From Flavobacteriaceae bacterium (GTDB taxonomy: Bacteria > Bacteroidota > Bacteroidia > Flavobacteriales > Flavobacteriaceae): a stretch of DNA of 64,000 nucleotides. The first letter of the stretch is position 1. Every line of letters begins with the position of its first letter. Positions 58,255 through 64,000 of this stretch are shown piece by piece. The position numbers and the translations under genes are program-made. The stretch is taken from NCBI GenBank assembly GCA_028281065.1, contig JANQKN010000014.1:16827-80826 (forward strand), in the 5' to 3' direction. The notes beneath the pieces were generated by a model. That model was not told the DNA's origin and searched no databases. It saw nothing but the letters and a program-made list of their open reading frames with translations.

Positions 58255-59424
58255 ATGTCCATTACCGACCCCTTCTTTGATGTCAGCTACTTTGCAAGGA
58301 CGAATTTTAGAAATGACCGAAGGCTATTTGGAATTAAACAATCCGACAGGATGTTCCATTTCTATGTCTCCGGCAAGTCAGGTTCTGGGAAGACTTCATT
58401 ATTAAAAACCCTGATGATTCAAGACGCAGAAGCAAGACGTGGGTTCTGTTTTCTGGATGTCCACGGGGATGCTTCGAGGGAGATCGTCGCCAAGATTAGG
58501 GACAGGTTCCCTGATAGAAAGCTCATCTATTTTGATGTGACCGATCCCCAAATCCCCTTTGGGTACAACCCCCTGCGGAAAGTATCCCCTTCCAAGCGTT
58601 CACTGGTCGCTTCCAATATCCTTGAGATATTCCAGCGCCAGTGGAAGTCCGCTTGGGGGATGAAAATGGAGCATATCCTTCGTATGATCCTGCTTACCCT
58701 TTTGGATCAACCCAAAGCTGACTTCTCTGACATTCTCAGGATTTTACATGATTCGGATTATCGTAAGAATTGCCTTCCGCATATATCATCTGACGACATT
58801 GTCGTTTTTTGGGAAAAGGAGTTCCCAAAGTACAAACCCAATGACATGCTCCCCATCATGAACAAGCTGGGTGGTTTCTTCAGCCATTCCATCGTGAAAA
58901 AGATTCTTGTCGAAAACGATCAACAAATATCCCTTAGAAAAATCATTGATGAAGGCACCATATTGGTGCTCAATCTGGCAAAGGGCCAAGCGGGGGCGGA
59001 TGTAGCGAATATAGTTGGAGGGCTTTTGCTCACGTCCCTTGCTTCGGCTTGTTTTTCAAGGATCGATATCCCCGAGGAAAAACGCAGACCGTACTTCCTC
59101 TATATAGATGAGTTTCAGACCGTCTCTGGGAACGAACTGATCTCGGAACTGTTGGCGCAGATCCGAAAGTTCAAGGTTGGGCTTATACTGGCAAACCAGT
59201 TCCTACACCAATTGCACCCCGATGTCCGTGCCAGTGTCCTTGGTAACGTGGGAACAATCGTCTGCTTCCGTCTCGGTATCACCGATGCCAAGCTCATGGA
59301 AAAGGAGTTCTATCCCATTTTTAAAACGGAGGATTTCATTTCCCTTGCCAACTGGTCGATCTACCTGAAGCTCATGATCGACGGAAAACCATCAATTCCC
59401 TTTAGTGCTGACACAATTTTATAA
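58255..59424 (+). CDS. VirD4/HerA-like conjugation ATPase (389 aa)
   Basis: Walker A is FYVSGKSGSGKTSLLKTLM (about 36-54), Walker B RPYFLYIDEFQTV, with the arginine/sensor-like LLAQIRKFKVGLILANQFLHQL and NVGTIVCFRLG segments of the TraD/TraG TraM-recognition family. No membrane helix is present. It is distinct from the coupling ATPase at 50646. It heads a plus-strand group with a DNA methylase and two small proteins. It could be a second coupling protein or a DNA-pumping ATPase of the element. Confidence 0.82.
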   Translation: MSITDPFFDVSYFARTNFRNDRRLFGIKQSDRMFHFYVSGKSGSGKTSLLKTLMIQDAEARRGFCFLDVHGDASREIVAKIRDRFPDRKLIYFDVTDPQIPFGYNPLRKVSPSKRSLVASNILEIFQRQWKSAWGMKMEHILRMILLTLLDQPKADFSDILRILHDSDYRKNCLPHISSDDIVVFWEKEFPKYKPNDMLPIMNKLGGFFSHSIVKKILVENDQQISLRKIIDEGTILVLNLAKGQAGADVANIVGGLLLTSLASACFSRIDIPEEKRRPYFLYIDEFQTVSGNELISELLAQIRKFKVGLILANQFLHQLHPDVRASVLGNVGTIVCFRLGITDAKLMEKEFYPIFKTEDFISLANWSIYLKLMIDGKPSIPFSADTIL

Positions 59425-59491
59425 CATCCTTTAGAAACAGTTCCATACAGACCTATACAGTTTCATTATTTCCTTTAATGCCCGACTGTAT

Positions 59492-60301
59492 ATGTCCAAA
59501 CTCAAAACCCCCATTTCCTACTATGGCGGGAAACAGAACATGGTTTCTGCCATACTGCCGTTGATACCCAAACACCGAATCTACACCGAAGCCTTTTTTG
59601 GTGGTGGTGCAATCTTCTTTGCCAAACCTCCGTCGGAGGCAGAGGTGATCAATGACACCAATAACATGGTGATGAACTTCTTTGAGCAGACCAAAACCAA
59701 TTTTAAGTCTCTTAAAGCCAAAATCGAAAACACCCTTTTTTCAAGGGCAACTTATACCGTTGCCCTTACCATGTACCGAATGCCACACCTGTTCGGAAAA
59801 TTGCAGCTGGCGTGTGCATTTTACATAGCCACCAACATGGGATTCTCCTCCAGTATTGGTTCGTGGGGATATGACAAGTACAGCAAAAGATTAAAGTCGT
59901 TCCAGAACAGGAAAATGGCGTTCGATGAAAGTATCTGTCAGCGTCTACAAGGCGCACAGATCGAATGCAACGATGCCTGTAAGGTAATCCAGAGTCGTGA
60001 TACCGTGGATACTTTCCATTATGTCGATCCGCCGTACATCAATTCGGATCAGGGGCATTATGGGGGGTATACAGAAGAAGATTATAAAAGGCTCCTTGAC
60101 TGCCTCTCCAAGGTCAAGGGAAAATTCCTGCTGTCTTCCTATCCATCGGATATCCTCTCGGAATACACCAAGAGGAACGGTTGGCACACACTTGTATTTG
60201 ATAAACCCCTGTCGGCTGGAAAAGCCACCTCTGAAAAAGGACGAAACCGAAAGATCGAAGTCCTCACCGCCAACTATGCGCTAGAAGCGCAGGTCAATTA
60301 A
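59492..60301 (+). CDS. D12-class DNA adenine methylase (Dam-like)
   Basis: 269 residues. Motif I is SYYGGKQNMV with EAFFGGGAIFF, and motif IV is HYVDPPYINS (DPPY at about 174-177), the order of the alpha-type Dam/DpnM group. The C-terminal NRKIEVLTANY segment is also typical. It modifies adenine at a specific site, probably to protect or regulate the mobile element. No restriction partner is adjacent, so it is likely an orphan. It lies 67 bases after the ATPase gene. Confidence 0.92.
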   Translation: MSKLKTPISYYGGKQNMVSAILPLIPKHRIYTEAFFGGGAIFFAKPPSEAEVINDTNNMVMNFFEQTKTNFKSLKAKIENTLFSRATYTVALTMYRMPHLFGKLQLACAFYIATNMGFSSSIGSWGYDKYSKRLKSFQNRKMAFDESICQRLQGAQIECNDACKVIQSRDTVDTFHYVDPPYINSDQGHYGGYTEEDYKRLLDCLSKVKGKFLLSSYPSDILSEYTKRNGWHTLVFDKPLSAGKATSEKGRNRKIEVLTANYALEAQVN

Positions 60302-60381
60302 GCAATAAAAATCATCTGTGGCGAATAGCCGCAAAACTGAATATTAATCTGCGGTGATTCACCGCCATAAATTTTTATACA

Positions 60382-60894
60382 ATGAAAAACAACACGATTA
60401 TTGATGCCCTCATTGGGGACATCAAAACAGATCAAACTCTGCTTAAAAAAGCAGACGAAAAGATCGAACAGGCCAAAGAACAGAAACGTGAAATCACTGA
60501 CCGTTTGAAAGAGTACCGCCGTGACGTGTCCGTACTTCTGAAGTACGTACCCGATGACAAAAGGAAGGAACTGGAGGAACTGGGTTTCGAGTTTTCCGAT
60601 CCCAATAATGGATTGAACCCCATAGCTTCCCGAGCCTTGGAGATCATTATGGACGCCAAGGACAACCAGATGACCAATGGCGAACTGCATGAAGCTTATG
60701 CAAAAACCTTTAAGAATCCAGAAGATGCTTTCGGCTATTCTGATTTCAACATCAAGTGCCGACCGCTTTTCAATTCCCAACGTTTGTTGCGAAAGAAAGG
60801 AAGTGACCCTAAATCTTCAAGGGATGATATTATTTCCTTGAATGGAAGGACAAAGGCAACGATAAAAAAGAAAGGTGATGAAAAAGCAAAGTGA
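60382..60894 (+). CDS. Coiled-coil hypothetical protein (170 aa)
   Basis: The first 60 residues are a charged coiled coil (LLKKADEKIEQAKEQKREITDRLKEYRRD). The middle (LNPIASRALEIIMDAKDNQMTNGELHEAYAKTF) looks like a winged-helix of the kind that binds DNA or proteins in restriction and regulatory systems, and the end is very basic. A hairpin GCGGTG-ATT-CACCGC (60351-60365) lies 16 bases upstream. It overlaps the next gene by 17 bases. It may work with the methylase. Confidence 0.68.
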   Translation: MKNNTIIDALIGDIKTDQTLLKKADEKIEQAKEQKREITDRLKEYRRDVSVLLKYVPDDKRKELEELGFEFSDPNNGLNPIASRALEIIMDAKDNQMTNGELHEAYAKTFKNPEDAFGYSDFNIKCRPLFNSQRLLRKKGSDPKSSRDDIISLNGRTKATIKKKGDEKAK

Positions 60895-61309
60895 TCTAGA
60901 AAACTACACCAGCAAGCAAAAAGCTATTGACCGTGCCCTGTGGCTCAATTTTGAGTACAGGCTCACCAATCAAAGATATGTTGTGGTTCCCAGTTATGAA
61001 ACGGGATACTTCGTTGCTCCTAATGGTCATTCCTCATTTGAGGAAGATGAGATCGAGGAACTACCCAGTGGTTATTCCGATATGTCCTATATGGATATCC
61101 AGAACATCCGTACCGATTGTGACCAATTACAGCATTGGCAAGAGATAGTTGGGATGTTTACCGTTATGAACGGTGAATTATTAAGATTCGTACTTCATTA
61201 TGGCGTAGCATTGGAAAAGTTGATCCGTTATGAGCTTGCCTGTCGTGGACATGACAAGGAACATAAGTGGGTTGGATTTGAAAAGGCCAAAGAAATTTGG
61301 CTGGAATAA
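60878..61309 (+). CDS. Hypothetical protein (143 aa)
   Basis: Begins MKKQSDLENYTSKQKAIDRAL with the segment NQRYVVVPSYETGYFVAP and a helical C-terminus (GELLRFVLHYGVALEKLIRYELACRGHD). The ATG at 60878 is chosen; a GTG one codon earlier is also possible. It overlaps the coiled-coil gene by 17 bases and is followed by a strong hairpin, so it is the last gene of the ATPase-methylase group. No family is recognised. Confidence 0.7.
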   Translation: MKKQSDLENYTSKQKAIDRALWLNFEYRLTNQRYVVVPSYETGYFVAPNGHSSFEEDEIEELPSGYSDMSYMDIQNIRTDCDQLQHWQEIVGMFTVMNGELLRFVLHYGVALEKLIRYELACRGHDKEHKWVGFEKAKEIWLE

Positions 61310-61316
61310 TTATATA

Positions 61317-61347
61317 AAACCCGCTTATCATAAAGATAAGCGGGTTT
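61317..61347. terminator. Bidirectional intrinsic terminator at the island end
   Basis: Perfect 13-bp stem AAACCCGCTTATC/GATAAGCGGGTTT (61317-61329 with 61335-61347), loop ATAAA, with A- and T-tracts on both sides. It separates the plus-strand island genes from the minus-strand RHS group. Confidence 0.92.
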
Positions 61348-61377
61348 ATAATAAACTGTTATCAAAATACTTTAGAT

Positions 61378-61944
61378 TTACTCCACTTCCTTAAAAGACT
61401 GTTGACTAATATTTTTAACCAAATCATTTAATCTAGGTTGGATTATCCAGTATCCAATAATTGGAAACAATATTAGAATAGCATCAAACACATAATCACT
61501 TAACGAAACATCTCTAGATTCTTCAATTGATTTTATTGTTCTAGCTGCAAATAGAGAACTCCATACTATTATTACCATGGAGATTAAATGAAAAGGAATA
61601 AATAAAATAACAATTAACAAAGAAATTTTATTCCCTAAGTCGGGCATAAACCCAAATAGTTTCGAAGAAATATAGAAGGCTAGGACTAAACAATAGATGA
61701 CAACAACAAGAAACAAAGTTTTAAACTTCTTATAATTCAATTTAATTCCTTCTGGCAACATAGCCTTTAACTTTATGCAAATGGCCCAAATCCATCCAAA
61801 ATAAAATATTACCATATATATAAGCAAGAATGGGAAAGCGGCCAAAACAAACCTCCAATTATTAATTAAACTCAATACTACAATAACTGGAATGACCCAA
61901 GAAATAAAGAATATCTGCCAGTGTTTAAATTTTAATAATATCAT
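61378..61944 (-). CDS. Membrane protein of the RHS locus, possible immunity
   Basis: 188 residues, about five membrane helices (IFFISWVIPVIVVLSLI, FLLIYMVIFYFGWIWAI, LFLVVVIYCLVLAFYI, ISLLIVILFIPFHLISMVIIV and ILILFPIIGYWII). No catalytic motif. It lies 29 bases after the lipoprotein gene and so is the second gene downstream of the RHS tip, a common place for immunity or accessory genes. The role is inferred from position only. Confidence 0.7.
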   Translation of the reverse strand: MILLKFKHWQIFFISWVIPVIVVLSLINNWRFVLAAFPFLLIYMVIFYFGWIWAICIKLKAMLPEGIKLNYKKFKTLFLVVVIYCLVLAFYISSKLFGFMPDLGNKISLLIVILFIPFHLISMVIIVWSSLFAARTIKSIEESRDVSLSDYVFDAILILFPIIGYWIIQPRLNDLVKNISQQSFKEVE

Positions 61945-61973
61945 TTGTTTCTTTTCAGTCGATTTGCTTTTTA

Positions 61974-62657
61974 TTATTCTATCTTAAAACTATAAGCAAC
62001 CTCAGTAAATATTTTGTGATAAATATTTATTCCATTTTTTCTAACAAAAAAAGAAAGTAAATAATTCCTATTAGGAGCTTCTACAAGGTATTGCTCTATA
62101 AATATTTCCTCACCGTTATATTCCATAAACTGTTGAGAATAAATAGCGTTTAGCCCATTTATTTGAATCTCTTCAACTTTAGTTGTTCGATGGTTTTCAC
62201 CTAAGGTATTTTGAGAAATATGAAACTTAGCTAATTCCTTTAAACTTAAATTTCTATCCTTTTCAATTAATGTAACATTCCCTGTTGGACTTATAGAATC
62301 TGGATAGTTAAAGGATAGAATGACTAAAGGGTCCTTTCTATTCTCAACCTCCCAATCAGCAGGGAGGTTGAGTTTGAAAAGATTATTAGAATTGATATTC
62401 CAATTAACATTATTGGATCCATTATAAGTTTGTTCCTTGTACCACCATTCTCCTTCCTTTTGTCCATCAACATATTTACCTCTAGCGGTTAAATCACCAT
62501 TCTTATCAAAGTACTTCCAATCTCCAATACGTTGATTAGTTGATGAAAACTCACCGATGGAATTTTGTCCATTCATTTTAGAATTATTACAGCCTTGAAA
62601 ACCAAAAGCAATCAGAACTAGTAATATAATCTTTACATTAATTATTTTTTTCATCAT
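61974..62657 (-). CDS. Lipoprotein with MORN-like repeat, probable RHS immunity protein
   Basis: 227 residues from the ATG at 62657 (a TTG one codon earlier is also in frame). The lipobox is FQGC at about 20-23. The N-terminal part has a MORN-like toxin-antitoxin repeat (RIGDWKYFDKNGDLTARGKYVDGQKEGEWWY), and the rest (FKLNLPADWEVENRKDPLVILSF, NGLNAIYSQQFMEYNGEEIFIEQYL) resembles the PsbP/DUF1795-like domain of surface lipoproteins. The start overlaps the RHS gene stop by 20 bases, the usual immunity position. Immunity is inferred. Confidence 0.78.
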   Translation of the reverse strand: MMKKIINVKIILLVLIAFGFQGCNNSKMNGQNSIGEFSSTNQRIGDWKYFDKNGDLTARGKYVDGQKEGEWWYKEQTYNGSNNVNWNINSNNLFKLNLPADWEVENRKDPLVILSFNYPDSISPTGNVTLIEKDRNLSLKELAKFHISQNTLGENHRTTKVEEIQINGLNAIYSQQFMEYNGEEIFIEQYLVEAPNRNYLLSFFVRKNGINIYHKIFTEVAYSFKIE

Positions 62658-63999
62658 CAATGGGTGTTTTCACTTCAAATTTTAAAACTCCTTCAAGACC
62701 AACTACGACAGCAGCTTTACCACCAACTCCTATTGTTGTCTTATTAAAACTTTCTCCTGTCTCATGATCCCATACCTTTGTTCTTTGTATTCCTAATATC
62801 CCTATGGTTATACCTCCTCCTGCTTCAGAACTGCTCTCTTGAGTGCCAGAGTTTTCGTTAAAAATATCTCCATCTATCTTGGTAGTTGCTTCATGTTTAG
62901 CCATCCCTCCTATACCAGCAACTCCAGGAAAACCACCACCAATAGCAATTTCATTCTCTGTTTTATAGTTGTTATCTTCACCTACATAACTAATTTCTGA
63001 AATATTTTCAATACCCTCAGAAGATGCTTTACTCTCCCCTCCGACTGTGGCTGAAAGTACCTCTAAATTAATTATATTTACATCAGCACCAATATTTTCG
63101 TTCATTTGAAGAGAAACTTGCATTCCAACTGTCAAAGAACCCTCTCCTGAAACCGATACATCACTCTTATCAAGAGTACTTTTTATTTCGTTAATTTTAT
63201 TTTTAACTTTTTTTATTCCACCGCGAACAAATCTATTTATTTTTCTGTTAGCGCGATTCAAAAATCTTCGAAACTTACTTGGAGGATCACCAGGTCCAGT
63301 CGGCATCATTCCATCATAATCCTGAAAATATATCGGGTTGTTAAACCCAAAGTTATAAGGCGAGTGCCTTCTCATCTTTTCTGCCAATGGGTCAAGGTTC
63401 ATCCACCTTCCCAGTGCGGGGTCATAGTTCCTTGCCGATACATCGTACCAATTAAGGCCGAGCTCTTCCTGAATCTGCTTCCCCCCGAACTTCCATTGCT
63501 GTGCCAGCAGGTTTGCCGTTGAGGACACGTTGTTGTTGTACCCCCAGTGCTGCAGCCCAAAAGGATAGTAGTTTGATTCCTCAATGATTTCAGAAGCTGC
63601 ATCTATAGAGCCGTTTCCATCACTGTCTGCATACGATAACCTTACATTACCCAGATGGTCTTTGTATTGAAACACATAACCGTAGCTATTGTAGGTAACC
63701 CCACCGGGAGCACCCAAACTAAAACTCCCCACGCTTTTATTGGTCCCCGCCACAGGTTCCACATAGCCCTCTGGGTGGGGGAAGAACTGTAAATCGTCAT
63801 CCTCATACACATACCCTCCAACATACAGGATGTTTTTGGCAGCCTGTCCCGTTACATTCACGGTTTTCTTCAATTTAACCCCTACCGCATCATAGGTATA
63901 GCTTATGGTTCCGCTTTCCGTGCCATTATCTATGGTCACAGTATCGGGGAGGTTCAGGTGGTTGTAGCTTATAGAAGAGATGCCCTTGTTGCGGTCCAC
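62638..63999 (-). CDS. RHS repeat-associated core protein, 3' part with unknown toxin tip
   Basis: The frame runs off the right edge of the window, so only the C-terminal 453 codons are seen. The core has YDAVGVKLKKTV, YQFKDHLGNVRLSYAD-like FQYKDHLGNVRLSY, SNYYPFGLQHWGYNNN, ELGLNWYDVSARNYDPALGRWMNLDPLAEKMRRHSPYNFGFNNPI and the terminal DYDGMMP. The tip (about 200 residues) is Gly- and Val-rich with a basic helical start (KFRRFLNRANRKINRFVRGG) and no recognised toxin motif. The family makes a shell around a toxin tip. Immunity candidates follow directly. The orphan tip at 23.3-24.2 kb has the same core end. Confidence 0.9.
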   Translation of the reverse strand: MDRNKGISSISYNHLNLPDTVTIDNGTESGTISYTYDAVGVKLKKTVNVTGQAAKNILYVGGYVYEDDDLQFFPHPEGYVEPVAGTNKSVGSFSLGAPGGVTYNSYGYVFQYKDHLGNVRLSYADSDGNGSIDAASEIIEESNYYPFGLQHWGYNNNVSSTANLLAQQWKFGGKQIQEELGLNWYDVSARNYDPALGRWMNLDPLAEKMRRHSPYNFGFNNPIYFQDYDGMMPTGPGDPPSKFRRFLNRANRKINRFVRGGIKKVKNKINEIKSTLDKSDVSVSGEGSLTVGMQVSLQMNENIGADVNIINLEVLSATVGGESKASSEGIENISEISYVGEDNNYKTENEIAIGGGFPGVAGIGGMAKHEATTKIDGDIFNENSGTQESSSEAGGGITIGILGIQRTKVWDHETGESFNKTTIGVGGKAAVVVGLEGVLKFEVKTPIDDEKNN

Positions 64000-64000
64000 C

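Noticed and set aside
36700..61350. Island right-end copy of the 23-bp att-like repeat
   Set aside because: I looked near 57-61.4 kb and near the RHS junction for a further copy and saw none. The right border of the island therefore stays undefined.
1..64000. CRISPR arrays, tRNA and rRNA genes
   Set aside because: No regularly spaced repeats, cloverleaf-like segments or rRNA-like conserved blocks were recognised on reading. A tRNAscan or CRISPR search would settle it.

Overview
The window is a chromosomal segment of a member of the Bacteroidota, most likely Flavobacteriaceae. The support is the gene order fbaA-accD and rpsO-pnp, a short 287-residue primary sigma factor, TTTG/TAnnTTTG-type promoters, many Bacteroidota-style lipoproteins, type IX secretion sorting tails and RHS-core polymorphic toxins. 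No rRNA, tRNA or CRISPR array was recognised.

Positions 1 to about 21 kb are ordinary core genome: the end of fructose-bisphosphate aldolase, accD, rpsO, pnp, an ECF sigma factor overlapping a probable dual-membrane anti-sigma factor, a lipoprotein, a surface-repeat protein, an HTH regulator, the primary sigma factor, rpe, a secreted di-haem peroxidase, a membrane-anchored AraC regulator, two paralogous secreted beta-propellers, a YpdA-like reductase, an MtfA-like peptidase and a Bax-inhibitor-1 protein. Intrinsic terminators separate most units.

From 21 kb on the window is accessory. It starts with a NUMOD4/HNH-like protein and an orphan RHS tip carrying a metzincin-like protease domain with a probable immunity lipoprotein. 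A sensor kinase/response regulator operon (24.5-27.5 kb) and a large lipoprotein follow, bracketed by an imperfect direct repeat at 24.23 and 29.64 kb.

A five-gene TIR/SLOG cluster (29.8-33.4 kb, minus strand) comes next: three ThsB-like TIR proteins, one larger classical TIR protein and one stand-alone SLOG protein, headed by small ORFs. It looks like a Thoeris-related nucleotide-signalling immune system and is the best candidate here for an undescribed system. Next to it is a two-gene module (HEPN protein plus unknown partner), bracketed by a duplicated integrase 3' end and its downstream 23-bp sequence, as expected if genes were captured at an attachment site.

From 36.7 to about 61.3 kb lies a mobilizable island. 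It has two overlapping tyrosine recombinases, an AAA ATPase, an XRE regulator with a palindromic operator, a HEPN-motif protein, a cargo set (methyltransferase, two membrane proteins, an 897-residue PIN protein), an inverted-repeat-rich probable oriT, relaxase and MobC-like genes, a VirD4-like coupling ATPase, membrane accessory genes, a replication-initiator-like protein, a third integrase, a second VirD4-like ATPase and a Dam-type methylase. No other type IV secretion genes are present, so transfer would need a helper.

The right end (61.4-64 kb) holds two putative immunity genes and the 3' part of an RHS gene that runs off the window. The orphan RHS tip at 23-24 kb lies about 38 kb away in the same orientation, with the accessory block between them.
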